Assembly (NCBI GenBank): GCA_937879855.1
Contig: CALFMO010000062.1
Span: forward strand, 62,001-126,000
DNA: 64,000 nucleotides
Direction: 5' to 3'
From: an uncultured Acidobacteriaceae bacterium
GTDB taxonomy: Bacteria; Acidobacteriota; Terriglobia; Terriglobales; Acidobacteriaceae
In this document: one piece after another, positions 8,937 to 17,636 of the stretch
Position numbering within the stretch: the stretch's first letter is position 1
Layout of the letters: each line of letters starts with the position of its first letter
The notes under the pieces: generated by a model
Database searches by the model: none
Told to the model about the DNA's origin: nothing
Seen by the model: the letters and a program-made list of their open reading frames with translations, nothing else
Translations under genes and position numbers: made by a program

Positions 8937-10541
8937 CTACTTCCTTTCCGCCTCGCACACAAAGCTCGCCGCATCATTGGTGTCGCCGCTGCCCTTGTAT
9001 TTCGCGGATTGCGGATACGCGCATAGTGGTCGTGTCATCGTCGGATGCGTCTTCTCATCAGCGGCGAACTTCGATGCGATAATCGTCGACGGCGCCGAGC
9101 CCTTTTCCACCCACTGTTCGAGGGCCGCGTCCACGCTGTTTTGCGGATCATCAAAGATTAGGCGGCCAACTTGCCCGAAGTAGTCCGCGCCGGGGCCGTC
9201 GGCGCAGTGCTGCATTCCCGGCACCATGTAGACGCGCACAAAAGAATCGACGTCCCGCTGGCCCATTTTCGCGATGACGCTCTGATAGTAGTTGACTGTG
9301 TTGATCGCCGAAATCGCCGGATCGTCCCAGCCGTGATACAGAATCAGCTTCCCGCCCCTGTTCTTGAATGTTTTCAGGTTGGAGTCGGTCGCGTTGAGGG
9401 CGCTTGCGGTTTTCTCGTCGGCAGATCTCAGCCCGTCTTCGAGCGTAAATGTCTTGTAGTCCCAGTCGGCTTTTTCGTACACCATGTTCGCAAAATATCC
9501 GATGCCGAAGAACGCCATTAGGCTCTTCAATGGAGTGGGGCCGGTAATCCACGTTGCCCATCCACCCTGGCCCTCTTCCGCGCCAGGCAAAAAGCCGGGG
9601 AAGACTTCGCGTCCGTGCGCGTCATGCGGGCCGGCATAGATTTTCTTCAGGGCGGTGGCCTGGGGCGGGGTCAGACACTTGTCGGTATCCTCGCCCGCTT
9701 TGCACTCGACGGTTGCCGGATCGAAGTGACATTGCCGGGGATCGTTCAAAATTCCGTCGCGCAGGCCGTCGAGTTCGTCGCATGCGGCGAGCACGGCGCC
9801 GGCGATCATGGGAATCTTCGGCGGAGGGATGAAGCTCGCAGGATCAAGCGTCAACGCCTGCGTGTCCCACGCCGCTGTTGAGAGCAGGGCAGTCCAGTAG
9901 TTGGCCGGAGCTCCCGCCAGAATGCCGTCATAATCCGCGGGATAACGCTGCGCCTCCATCAGGGCCTCGCGGCCGCCATCGGAGCATCCCGCAAAGTACG
10001 AACGCTGCGGAGTCTTTCCGTAAAATGCGTGCACCGCTTCCTTTGCGACGCGCGTCATCTCGTGGATTCCGCGGTGGCCGAAGTCGACGACCTTCTCGGG
10101 ATGCCCCAACGCCCATCTCGCGTCAACCGGCGTTCCGGTGTGGCCCGCGTCCGTCGCGGTTGCCGCGTAACCCTTGCTTATCGCAGTCCCGAGTTGGTGG
10201 TCATCAATCAACCCGGCGAATCCGCCGTTGCCGATGCCTTGCAGCTTGCCGTTCCATCCCGAGACCGGCATCCAAACCTCGATCTTGATGTCGGAGTCGG
10301 CCGTCGGCTTGGCCTCCGCCACCACGCGGCAGAATGCCGGAAGACTCTTGTAGAACTCGGTCAGGTCTTGTCCAGTGAAGACCATGGGCGGCCCGACGAA
10401 TGTGCCGGCGGCAACGGTTTGGGCGAGCGTGATCGTGGCGCCCGGAATCTTTGTTGCGGCCAGTTTCTCGCACGAATCATCCGCGAACGCGACTGCGCTC
10501 GCAGCCAAAGCAAACACGATGAAGGGCATTGTCCGATTCAT
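8937..10541 (-). CDS. Tannase/feruloyl esterase family hydrolase, exported
   Basis: The 534-residue precursor has a signal peptide (MNRTMPFIVFALAASAVAFA). Family landmarks are the nucleophile motif GCSDGGREALMEAQRYP with Ser187, the DYDGILAGAPANYW segment right after it, and the C-terminal YHGWDDPAIS and MVPGMQHCADGPG, which carry the acid and the His of the catalytic triad. The family cleaves gallate or hydroxycinnamate esters of plant material in the periplasm or outside. GGGAG precedes the ATG. Conserved cysteines near the nucleophile and near the His (CSDGG and QHCADG) probably form the disulfide typical of the family. Confidence 0.9.
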   Translation of the reverse strand: MNRTMPFIVFALAASAVAFADDSCEKLAATKIPGATITLAQTVAAGTFVGPPMVFTGQDLTEFYKSLPAFCRVVAEAKPTADSDIKIEVWMPVSGWNGKLQGIGNGGFAGLIDDHQLGTAISKGYAATATDAGHTGTPVDARWALGHPEKVVDFGHRGIHEMTRVAKEAVHAFYGKTPQRSYFAGCSDGGREALMEAQRYPADYDGILAGAPANYWTALLSTAAWDTQALTLDPASFIPPPKIPMIAGAVLAACDELDGLRDGILNDPRQCHFDPATVECKAGEDTDKCLTPPQATALKKIYAGPHDAHGREVFPGFLPGAEEGQGGWATWITGPTPLKSLMAFFGIGYFANMVYEKADWDYKTFTLEDGLRSADEKTASALNATDSNLKTFKNRGGKLILYHGWDDPAISAINTVNYYQSVIAKMGQRDVDSFVRVYMVPGMQHCADGPGADYFGQVGRLIFDDPQNSVDAALEQWVEKGSAPSTIIASKFAADEKTHPTMTRPLCAYPQSAKYKGSGDTNDAASFVCEAERK

Positions 10542-10559
10542 AAGAGCTCCCGAACGTTA

Positions 10560-10600
10560 AACCACAGAGGACATAGAGTTACACAGAGAAAATCAAGAAA
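10560..10600. repeat. Repeat arm with ACCACAGAGGACA wording, family H
   Basis: The stretch reads AACCACAGAGGACATAGAG, then ACACAGAGAAAATC, a repeated CAGAG word of the same style as the other intergenic repeat arms in this window. No complementary arm is seen here, so it is a partial copy or a simple sequence. Confidence 0.4.
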
Positions 10601-10646
10601 GTCCGAGACCTAGTGCCTGCGTGTTAAGAATCTGCACCATAATCGA

Positions 10647-12332
10647 TTAAGGGATGGCCTTTGCCATGAAGGCCGCCTGGTCCGCCTTCATCTTTTTCAG
10701 GCCGTCCATCGGCAAGTACACCATGTGCCCTGCCTCGTAGGTGGTAAAAGAAACGTTGTCGCGATATTTCTGCGGCAGGTTGAGATGGTCGACCGTGTAA
10801 TTGGCGGCATAATAGGGTGTCGCCAGATCGTAATAACCCTCCATCACAAGTATCTTCAGATAAGGATTTTTCACTGTCGCCTGGCGCATCGCCGAGGCTG
10901 TATCGGGAAATCCCTGAATCGCCGACCCCCAATCCCACTTATCAAAGCCAATGTCCTGCGCGCGCACATAGTACGGCATGTCGGTCTTGTATCCCAACTC
11001 GGTGCGAATGTAGTTGTTGAATACCGAAGTAAACGGCGGCATCGTGGCCGCTCCAGTGGGATCGTACATCGGAGTGTCGAGCAGTCCATTGGGATCGGGG
11101 CCAGTGTAGCGCGCGTCGAGACGTCCGATGCGCAACTTCTGGTCGATCAGCAGATAGTGCGTGAACTTGCGAACATTGATGCGGAGGTTGGCTTCGTCGA
11201 TCACTTCCTTGCTGAGGCCAGTGAAGCGCGCCAGTTGATCGATCACTTTCTGGCGCTCCTGCTGGGTGAGCGCGTCGCCCTTGGCCAGCGCTTGCGTGTA
11301 GTCCGTCGACGCCCATTGCTCCGATTCCTGGCGGGCGCGGTTCATGTCCTGCGCGAGATCGGGCGGCAGTTTGTGATGATAGCCCGCGATCATGGTGAAC
11401 GACGGAATCAGAAAAATGTAGGGCTGATCGTTGGTGGGGTTGTCCTCGAGAGTTTCGAAGTTCAGCACAGTCGAGAGCAACGTGATGCCGTTGAATGAGA
11501 TCCCGCGGTCGGCAAGGTATCCGGCAATTCCGGCGGAACGCGTGGTTCCGTAGCTCTCTCCGAAAAGGAAGAGCGGCGATGACCACCGCTCGTTGCGCGT
11601 GATGTAGAGCCGGATGAATTCGCTGAACGCCTCGATGTCGCCCTTCACTCCCCAGAATTTCTTCATCAGTTCGCCGTCGGCGGCGCGGCTGAACCCCGTG
11701 CCGATCGCGTCGACCAGCACCAGGTCGCTTTTATCGAGCAACGTGTAGGGGTTGTCTTCCATGCGGTAGGGCGCGGGCGGCATGAAGCCATCCTGTTGCA
11801 GGACGACCCGGCGCGGTCCGAGCGCGCCCATGTGCAGCCAGATCGATGCCGATCCCGGGCCGCCGTTGAAAGCGAAGGTGAGCGGACGCCTCGCGGCCTC
11901 TTGCCCGTCGAGCGTGTAAGCAACGTAAAACATTTCGGCTTCGATGCGGCCATCGCCGCGCTTGATGGGGAGGCGTCCCGCCGTGGCGCTGTACTTCAAT
12001 AATTTGCCGTCGACGGTAATCTGGTGATGGGTCACCACCGGGGCGGTCTCGCTCACGTCGTAGTGCTCTTCTTTGTCTTTTTCTTTGTCTTTTTCTTTGT
12101 CTTTTTCTTTGTCTTTGTCGGAGGTGGCCTCGCGGGCCGCGGGTCTGCGCTCGGCCGGCTCGGGCTTGATGGCGCTCTCCACCGGCTTTTCCGAGGCCTG
12201 TGCTGGTGCTTGTTTTTTGGAGGCAGCGGACTTGGAGGGCTCTTGGGTTTGTGCGAGCGACGTCGAATTGAACGAGGTCGCGAATATTAAGGCGAAGCAA
12301 ACACCAGCGAACATCCGGGAAAATCTTCTCAT
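10647..12332 (-). CDS. S10-family serine carboxypeptidase-like peptidase, exported
   Basis: The 561-residue precursor has a signal peptide (about residues 1-27) and serine carboxypeptidase motifs: FNGGPGSASIWLHMGALGPR (oxyanion region), LFGESYGTTRSAGIA (nucleophile Ser in GESYG), VMEGYYDLATPYYAA (catalytic Asp) and TYEAGHMVYLP (catalytic His). The family removes C-terminal residues from peptides in the periplasm or outside. Between about residues 66 and 92 lies a low-complexity linker of repeated Asp-Lys-Glu-Lys units coded by a 12-base tandem repeat (about 12068-12116). AGGA precedes the ATG. It is divergent from the next gene, sharing a 100-base promoter region. Confidence 0.9.
   Translation of the reverse strand: MRRFSRMFAGVCFALIFATSFNSTSLAQTQEPSKSAASKKQAPAQASEKPVESAIKPEPAERRPAAREATSDKDKEKDKEKDKEKDKEEHYDVSETAPVVTHHQITVDGKLLKYSATAGRLPIKRGDGRIEAEMFYVAYTLDGQEAARRPLTFAFNGGPGSASIWLHMGALGPRRVVLQQDGFMPPAPYRMEDNPYTLLDKSDLVLVDAIGTGFSRAADGELMKKFWGVKGDIEAFSEFIRLYITRNERWSSPLFLFGESYGTTRSAGIAGYLADRGISFNGITLLSTVLNFETLEDNPTNDQPYIFLIPSFTMIAGYHHKLPPDLAQDMNRARQESEQWASTDYTQALAKGDALTQQERQKVIDQLARFTGLSKEVIDEANLRINVRKFTHYLLIDQKLRIGRLDARYTGPDPNGLLDTPMYDPTGAATMPPFTSVFNNYIRTELGYKTDMPYYVRAQDIGFDKWDWGSAIQGFPDTASAMRQATVKNPYLKILVMEGYYDLATPYYAANYTVDHLNLPQKYRDNVSFTTYEAGHMVYLPMDGLKKMKADQAAFMAKAIP
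12068..12116. repeat. 12-base coding tandem repeat (Lys/Asp/Glu linker)
   Basis: On the plus strand the word CTTTTTCTTTGT is repeated about four times. On the minus strand it codes alternating acidic and lysine residues in the linker of the S10 peptidase. A change in unit number keeps the frame, so length polymorphism between strains is expected. Confidence 0.8.
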
Positions 12333-12436
12333 CGTTCCATCCTAAGCGAGGTCTTTCGAGACCAGATTTCCTGGACAGGGTGAGTGGGAGGAATTGTACA
12401 CCGGACCGGGAACAGGAATGGAGCGGCGGAAATGCT

Positions 12437-14467
12437 ATGCTTCCGCGCATGCGACTGCGTCTCCGGTTGTGTTCTTTACTTCTCTCTCTGGTTCTTTCCG
12501 TCGTACCACTCAATGCGCGCGTCGTTCGCGTGGAAGTTGCTACCCGCACGGATGTCCTCGGTGGCAAGCCGTTCGGCGACGCGGGAGCGTATGAACGCAT
12601 CACGGGACGCGTTTACTTTTCGCTTCCTGTGGCGAATCCGCACAATCTGCGGATTGTCGATTTGGACAAAGCGGTGAACTTTAAAAATGGCGAGGTCGAA
12701 TTCTCATCCGACTTCATTTCTGTGCGTCCGAAAGACGCGCATAAGGGTAACGGATCTTTGCTGCTGGAAGTCCCCAACCGCGGGCGCAGTCGCATCATCG
12801 GCCTCGTCGACGGCGGTGACTGGGATGTCGCGACGGACTCCGGAGACGCTTGGCTACTGCGCAATGGCTTCACCATCGTGAGCCTTGGCTGGCAATGGGA
12901 TGCGGCCGGGGCAGACGCTCTGCGCTTCTTCGCGCCGGTTGCGAAAAACAATGGAAAGACCATTACGGGTTTGCTGCGCGGCGATCTGATGCCCTCGAAG
13001 GTGATGCCGGAAATCCCGCTCGGGCATCTGATCTTGGGCAATATCGGCGGAACGGAATACCCTGTTGCCGCACCCGACGATCCGCGGAATGTGTTGTCGA
13101 TGCGCGACTCTCGCGATGGACAACGCACCGTGATTCCGCGCGGGGAATGGCGGTTCGCGCAGACGGTCGACGGCAAACTTGTTTCGAGCGACCGGCACAT
13201 CCACCTGAACGGCGGCTTTCAGCCAGGAAAGATTTACGAATATATTTATGTTGTGGCCGACCCGGTCGTGGCCGGCGGTGGTTTCGCTGCGATCCGCGAC
13301 TTTGCGTCCTATGCCAAGCACGCCCCCGATGCGGTGACGCCCGCCGCGCGCGTCTACGGCGAAGGCATTTCGCAGAACGGGCGCTTTCTGCGCGACTTCC
13401 TCTATCAAGGCTTCAACGCCGACGAAGAAGGACGAATCGCCCTCGACGGCGTTCTGGCGCACGTTGCGGGAGCGGGCCGCGGCAGTTTCAATTACCGCTT
13501 TGCACAACCGTCGCGCGACGCGCAGCCCACGTCTTCGGTTTTCTTTCCGACCGACATTTTCCCTTTTACTGATCAACCCGAGAAAGATCCCATCACCGGA
13601 GAGGCAGGTGGCCTGCTCGAGCGCGCGGTGGCGGAGAAAGTTGTGCCCAAGATTTTCTTCTCCAACAGTTCTTACGAATATTGGGGTCGTGCTGCCGCGC
13701 TGATTCACACCACCGCCGACGGCAAACAGGACGCGCCGATCTCCGACAACGTCCGCATCTATCACTTCACCGGATTGCAGCACTTCTCCGGCCCTTTCCC
13801 GCCAGAGAAGGGAAAAGGCGACCTGCTCGGACAGGAGCCGCAATCGCCGCTGCCGGTGAAATATTTCTGGCGCGCCATGATCGCCAACATGGACGCCTGG
13901 GTGCGCGGCAACACGCTTCCTCCAGCCAGCAACTATCCGAAGATTGCGGACGGGACGCTGGTGCCGCTGCGCGAATACGCGCTGCCCGCGATCCCCGGCG
14001 TCAACCGGCCGCATGAGGCGAATGAGGCCTGGCATCTGGACTTCGGTCCGAATTGGCGGCAGGGAATACTCAGCATTCAGCCGCCGAAAGTGGGCGAACC
14101 GTTCCCCGTGCTCGTGCCGCAGGTCGATACCGATGCCAACGAGCGCGACGGTGTTCGCTTGCCCGAGGTCACCGTTCCGCTGGCGACTTATACCAGTTGG
14201 AATCTTCGTGACCCGTCGATTGGCGCGCCCGATCAGCGCGTTTCCTTCGAAGCGTCCTACCTGCCATTTCCCAAGACTGCGGCTGAACGACAGAAGACTG
14301 GCGACCCGCGCAAGTCCATCGCAGAACGTTACGCGGATCGAGATGACTACATGGCCCGCTACAAAAATGCAGTCGACGAATTGGTGAAGCAGCGCTGGAT
14401 TTTGCCAGAAGACCGGGACGCTCTGATTCATCGCGGCGAGCAGGAGTGGGCGGAAGCCACGAAATGA
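12437..14467 (+). CDS. Large exported alpha/beta-hydrolase-domain protein
   Basis: The product of about 676 residues has a signal peptide (MLPRMRLRLRLCSLLLSLVLS). It reads RVVRVEVATRTDVLGGKPFG at the mature N-terminus and has GEGISQNGRFLRDFLYQGFN near 312-331, which resembles the nucleophile elbow (GxSxxGR) of the acidobacterial 'alpha/beta hydrolase domain' family (PF20091 as I recall). HFTGLQHFSG may hold the catalytic His. It should be a periplasmic hydrolase of unknown substrate. I chose ATG 12437 because the signal peptide starts there; the frame is open from 12380. It is divergent from the S10 peptidase. Confidence 0.8.
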   Translation: MLPRMRLRLRLCSLLLSLVLSVVPLNARVVRVEVATRTDVLGGKPFGDAGAYERITGRVYFSLPVANPHNLRIVDLDKAVNFKNGEVEFSSDFISVRPKDAHKGNGSLLLEVPNRGRSRIIGLVDGGDWDVATDSGDAWLLRNGFTIVSLGWQWDAAGADALRFFAPVAKNNGKTITGLLRGDLMPSKVMPEIPLGHLILGNIGGTEYPVAAPDDPRNVLSMRDSRDGQRTVIPRGEWRFAQTVDGKLVSSDRHIHLNGGFQPGKIYEYIYVVADPVVAGGGFAAIRDFASYAKHAPDAVTPAARVYGEGISQNGRFLRDFLYQGFNADEEGRIALDGVLAHVAGAGRGSFNYRFAQPSRDAQPTSSVFFPTDIFPFTDQPEKDPITGEAGGLLERAVAEKVVPKIFFSNSSYEYWGRAAALIHTTADGKQDAPISDNVRIYHFTGLQHFSGPFPPEKGKGDLLGQEPQSPLPVKYFWRAMIANMDAWVRGNTLPPASNYPKIADGTLVPLREYALPAIPGVNRPHEANEAWHLDFGPNWRQGILSIQPPKVGEPFPVLVPQVDTDANERDGVRLPEVTVPLATYTSWNLRDPSIGAPDQRVSFEASYLPFPKTAAERQKTGDPRKSIAERYADRDDYMARYKNAVDELVKQRWILPEDRDALIHRGEQEWAEATK

Positions 14468-14974
14468 GGTGAAAAAGGACCCCGGGTGCCCCATTTCTCG
14501 CGTCCTTTGCGAGAAGTGGGGACTTGGGCCGACGCCAAGAGACCCAATTCCCAAGGCCTCGGTGGAGCGGATCGATATGCAATATTTTTTCTCCTGATCG
14601 ACTAAATTATTCATTCTTAATGGCTTGTGGGTTGGGGGTGCGGCGGGGTCTGGGCAAAATCTTGATCCGGAAGGAGTTGCGGCTAAAATATTCCGGAATA
14701 AAGACTTAGCGTCGGGTTGCGATCCCCGCTTGCGATCGTCGGTGGAAAAATCGTTAACACAGCCGTCGCGCATATAAGGAGCTTGCTCGTTCTTAAGTCT
14801 TCAGTAAAGGTTGTTCGTCACAAGAACTGGAATTCTTGTTGTGGAGGCCTGTGGAAATAGTCGTTGGAGGGCCAAGGAGGCGTCCCGTCTCTACCTGTCG
14901 GGCTGATTTTATCCCGTGGTGACGGGCTTAACCTGTTGCATCGCCGTATAATTCGTCCGTCAGGGAGCGATTTA
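14468..14974. other. Gene-free stretch with a hairpin and a paired repeat
   Basis: No convincing gene is seen in these 507 bases. They hold a 13-bp hairpin at 14489-14521 (CCCCATTTCTCGC with GCGAGAAGTGGGG, one wobble), which may terminate or cap the hydrolase transcript but lacks a T-tract, and a paired 28-base motif at 14655-14711 listed separately. The start of the downstream nuclease gene is at 14975; an open frame from 14864 has no ribosome site. Confidence 0.6.
14655..14711 (+). repeat. Paired half-repeat element, copy 1
   Basis: Two half units follow each other with a period of about 28 bases: CAAAATCTTGATCCGGAAGG-AGTT and then AAAATATTCCGGAATAAAG-ACTT. A second element of the same plan (AAAATCTTGA, then AAGGGGTT, then AAAATCTTGA, then AAAGACTT) is at 38591-38648, in another gene-free stretch. 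The function is unknown. Confidence 0.6.
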
Positions 14975-16084
14975 ATGGGCAGCAATCGATTGGAATTGGC
15001 GCTCGATACGCTCAAAGCCGCTCAATGGGAGCGATTCGAGCGCTTTGCATCGCAGTTTCTTATCAGCGAACTCCCTGAGTTGCGCACGGTGGCAGCTGCT
15101 TCGGGAGACGGCGGCCGTGACGCCGAGTTGTTCTCCCCCAAGGGCGATGACACGCATGTGCTTCAATACTCGATTACCGAGGACTGGGCCGGCAAGATCA
15201 AGCAGACCGCGAAACGCATCAGTGAAACAATTCCAACAGCGCAGCTATTGACATATGTAACCAACCGTTCAATCGGTGCTGATGCTGACGGGTTGAAAAA
15301 GGAACTCCGAAAAGCACACCGCCTGCATCTCGACGTGCGAGACCGAAGTTATTTCCTGGACAGAGTTTTTAAAGACGCGACCACCGAGGCAGCGGCTGAA
15401 TCATTAGCAAAAGACATTGTCGATCCATACCTTTCCTCAAAGGGTATCCTAGCCGGGCGGCCAGCGGTCTTAGGAAGTGATGAAGCGAAGGCGGCGCATG
15501 TCTACCTTTCGCTTCAGCTGCGCGACGAGGCCCAAGAAAAAGGCCTGACGAAACTCTCATTCGATGCTCTCATTCGGTCTGTGCTGATTGGAACAAAGCC
15601 TGAGAAACGAATGTCTCGTGTCGAGATTCGAGCTCGAATTCACCAATTGCTGCCGCACGACGCAGTTGAGCAAGTAGATCAACTGACCGACAGTGCCCTC
15701 GCCCGGCTGACGAAGCAGGCGATTCGACACTACCCAAAGGAGGATCAGTTCTGTCTCAGCTACGAAGAGGGCCAGCGCCTGGCCGAATATCTTGCCACGC
15801 AGGAGCTCCGCGAGGCCGAACTGCGCGCCGAAATCGAGGCAGTCGTCGGAAGCGTCGCACCACCGAGTGGGAGCAAGTCCGCCGCAAATATTCCGGAGGT
15901 TGGAGTGCGCGTGCGACGCATCTTAGAACGTTGTCTGTACGAACGCGCGGAGGCCTTTGCCAGCGCGGTTTTGGCGGAGAACACGTCCAGTTTTACCACC
16001 GATCACGTCCAAAGCGTTATCGTTGAAGACTCAAGAACAACCCTGCAAAAAAGGGTGATACGGAAGGGAATCCCCACTGGCTAG
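14975..16084 (+). CDS. PD-(D/E)XK-like nuclease, N-terminal part of a split two-nuclease gene
   Basis: The 369-residue frame starts MGSNRLELALDTLKAAQWER with GGGAG upstream of the ATG. Near residues 45-66 it shows SGDGGRDAELF and, after a short turn, VLQYSITEDW; Asp49 and Gln64-Tyr-Ser66 have the spacing of a restriction-endonuclease-like (Mrr-type) core, with QYS in place of the usual (E/Q)xK, so the catalytic lysine is not obvious. The middle, about 170-330, is helical and charged without a named domain. The frame ends at 16084, but the sense-like sequence continues in the -1 frame from the A6 run at 16047-16052 into the next feature. Read across that shift, one protein of about 732 residues results. 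Confidence 0.7.
   Translation: MGSNRLELALDTLKAAQWERFERFASQFLISELPELRTVAAASGDGGRDAELFSPKGDDTHVLQYSITEDWAGKIKQTAKRISETIPTAQLLTYVTNRSIGADADGLKKELRKAHRLHLDVRDRSYFLDRVFKDATTEAAAESLAKDIVDPYLSSKGILAGRPAVLGSDEAKAAHVYLSLQLRDEAQEKGLTKLSFDALIRSVLIGTKPEKRMSRVEIRARIHQLLPHDAVEQVDQLTDSALARLTKQAIRHYPKEDQFCLSYEEGQRLAEYLATQELREAELRAEIEAVVGSVAPPSGSKSAANIPEVGVRVRRILERCLYERAEAFASAVLAENTSSFTTDHVQSVIVEDSRTTLQKRVIRKGIPTG
16046..16054 (+). other. A6 shift site joining the two nuclease frames
   Basis: The bases CAAAAAAGG are read as Gln-Lys-Arg in the upstream frame. After a one-base backward slip on AAA they read Lys-Lys-Gly, and the new frame is open from 16027 and continues as KKGDTEGNPHWLGAVVREML into the downstream frame. 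The downstream frame therefore contains sense-like sequence before its first ATG (16102). This can be programmed or transcriptional slippage on six A, a real mutation, or a sequencing error. Confidence 0.6.
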
Positions 16085-16101
16085 GAGCCGTCGTCCGCGA
16101 G

Positions 16102-17172
16102 ATGCTGGCCACTCTCCGTGAGCCGATCCAGCACCACCTCCGTGATCTAGCGGATGCTTATACCCTATTGGTGTTTCTAAGGCAGACTCCGGACGTCCAG
16201 GGAGCAGTCAAGAAGATTTTCTCGCACGGCCAAATATGGTTGGATACATCAATAATTCTTCCGGTGCTCGCAGAGGAACTGCTAGACGACGGCAAAGGAC
16301 GCTTCCAGCAGATGATTCGGATTGCTAGCGAGGCCGGGATCGAATTCTTCGTCACGGGAGGAGTTGTGGAGGAAGTCGATCGCCACATCAATCTCTGTCT
16401 TTTGTGCACCCGACAGCTTTCTACGTGGGACGGGCCGCTGCCTTTCCTTTTAGAAGCGTTCTTACAAACCGGCCGGGCGCTCAGCGAGTTTGAGGCTTGG
16501 ACCGAGGTGTTCAGAGGGAACAATCGTCCGCTTGACGACATTTTTGAGTTTTTGCAGGAGCGATTCGGAATCCGACGGCACGACTTGGAAGAATCGGCCG
16601 CGAAGGCGCCCGAAGAGTTTCGGCTAGCCGTTCAGGAATCTTGGTATCGTATACACAGCACCCGTCGTGAAAGGTCTGGGAAATCTGTCGATCTAATCGC
16701 CGTCAATCGCTTGGGCAAGCATGATAGTGAGAACTACGTGGGAGTCACGCAGAGGCGTAGTCAAGAAACCGCCACGGCTTTAGGCTACCGTTCCTGGTGG
16801 CTCACTTTGGACCGTCGCGCTCTATCAATTCCGAAGCTCCTCAAGGAGGAGTTTGGCATCGACGCGCCGCCTGCCCCAGTGATGAGTCTCGATTTTCTGG
16901 GCCAGTACCTGACCCTCGGACCGATACGCGCACGTATCCCAAAGGCCTCAGCCCGCAAATTGGCCGTCACATTGGAGCCGCGGCTCGTTAGCTTCCTAAC
17001 GCGCGACCTCATCAAGGAGGCTTCTGAAATACGCCGTGAGATGAAAGCACTCCCCGAAGGCGTCATACGCAGAAGGGTTCGTGACCACCTCGACGAAGCA
17101 CGTCGCAAAATGGGACCTATGGCGATGAGGGGCGCTGCTGCCGTCTTGGACGAGATCACTGCGCCGATCTGA
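16102..17172 (+). CDS. PIN-like nuclease domain, C-terminal part of the split gene
   Basis: The 356-residue frame holds PIN-like signatures: an early acidic residue in IWLDTSIILPVLAEEL (Asp48), FFVTGGVVEEVDRHIN (Glu pair after a strand), the later SENYVGVTQRR region, and WWLTLDRRAL with a late Asp. PIN domains are metal-dependent RNases of toxins or RNA processing. The C-terminal third is rich in Arg and Lys. ATG 16102 has no convincing ribosome site, and the frame is open and sense-like back to 16027, so I read this as the 3' part of the gene starting at 14975. It could instead be translated separately. The stop is followed by about 130 bases and then the promoter of the SAM riboswitch. Confidence 0.65.
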   Translation: MLATLREPIQHHLRDLADAYTLLVFLRQTPDVQGAVKKIFSHGQIWLDTSIILPVLAEELLDDGKGRFQQMIRIASEAGIEFFVTGGVVEEVDRHINLCLLCTRQLSTWDGPLPFLLEAFLQTGRALSEFEAWTEVFRGNNRPLDDIFEFLQERFGIRRHDLEESAAKAPEEFRLAVQESWYRIHSTRRERSGKSVDLIAVNRLGKHDSENYVGVTQRRSQETATALGYRSWWLTLDRRALSIPKLLKEEFGIDAPPAPVMSLDFLGQYLTLGPIRARIPKASARKLAVTLEPRLVSFLTRDLIKEASEIRREMKALPEGVIRRRVRDHLDEARRKMGPMAMRGAAAVLDEITAPI

Positions 17173-17306
17173 CTTTGGGGAGTAACTTCGACAGGCGAGA
17201 TGCACCCCAATTCCCACACCCAATATAGGAATCTGTCGACGAGTCGGTAAAGTTTTGCGAAAAACGTCGCCGAGATCCCACCAGGGGTTAATGAGTGAAT
17301 TTGTCC

Positions 17307-17335
17307 TTGACGTCGCCGCCCGCTTTTTGTAGCAT
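17307..17335 (+). promoter_or_regulatory. Sigma-70-like promoter of the SAM riboswitch transcript
   Basis: TTGACG at 17307-17312 and TAGCAT at 17330-17335 are separated by 17 bases. This places the RNA start near 17342, about 45 bases before the riboswitch P1 stem. Confidence 0.55.
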
Positions 17336-17383
17336 CATCAGAACAAGTCCGTTCTTCAACTTGGTTGCGGAGCGGACCTGAAT

Positions 17384-17505
17384 TTCATGCAGAGTGGCTG
17401 AGGGACGAGCCCTGTGACGCCACGGCAACCGATCCGGGATCATATATCCCGGGTGCTTGGTGCCAACTCTCTCCTGGAAACAGGGAACATGGGATTCGGC
17501 ATGCG
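17384..17505 (+). ncRNA. SAM-I riboswitch aptamer
   Basis: The conserved SAM-I parts appear in order. P1 is CATGC 17386-17390 with GCATG 17499-17503. P2 is GTGGC 17394-17398 with GCCAC 17419-17423. The GAGGGACGAGCC kink-turn side follows, then GGCAACC at 17424-17430, a GC-rich P3 hairpin, GGTGCCAA at 17459-17466, and P4 CCTG-GAAA-CAGG at 17473-17484. The aptamer binds S-adenosylmethionine and normally turns off genes for methionine or homocysteine synthesis. A terminator hairpin follows directly, giving transcriptional control of the next two genes. The SAM-IV variant is less likely but not excluded by eye. Confidence 0.88.
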
Positions 17506-17526
17506 CGCTGTATTGGCATTCCGATA

Positions 17527-17577
17527 GCCTCTTTTCCTTTTCCTGGAAAAAGAGGCCTTTGCTTTTTAGGCCGCTTT
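17527..17577 (+). terminator. Rho-independent terminator, expression platform of the riboswitch
   Basis: GCCTCTTTTCC at 17527-17537 pairs with GGAAAAAGAGGC at 17545-17556 and is followed by two T-rich runs (CTTTGCTTTTT and CTTTTT). It lies between the aptamer and the coding region by about 80 bases, as expected for an OFF switch. The competing anti-terminator pairing was not worked out. Confidence 0.75.
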
Positions 17578-17636
17578 TTCAGGCTCGTCCTCAGCTATTC
17601 GCTGCAGTTTTTTGAAAAACGAAAGCGAGTAGCCAT

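Noticed and set aside
12854..14773. Minus-strand frame of 639 codons
   Set aside because: It is antisense to the large hydrolase gene, which has a signal peptide and family motifs; the antisense product is rich in Arg and His as expected of a GC-rich shadow.
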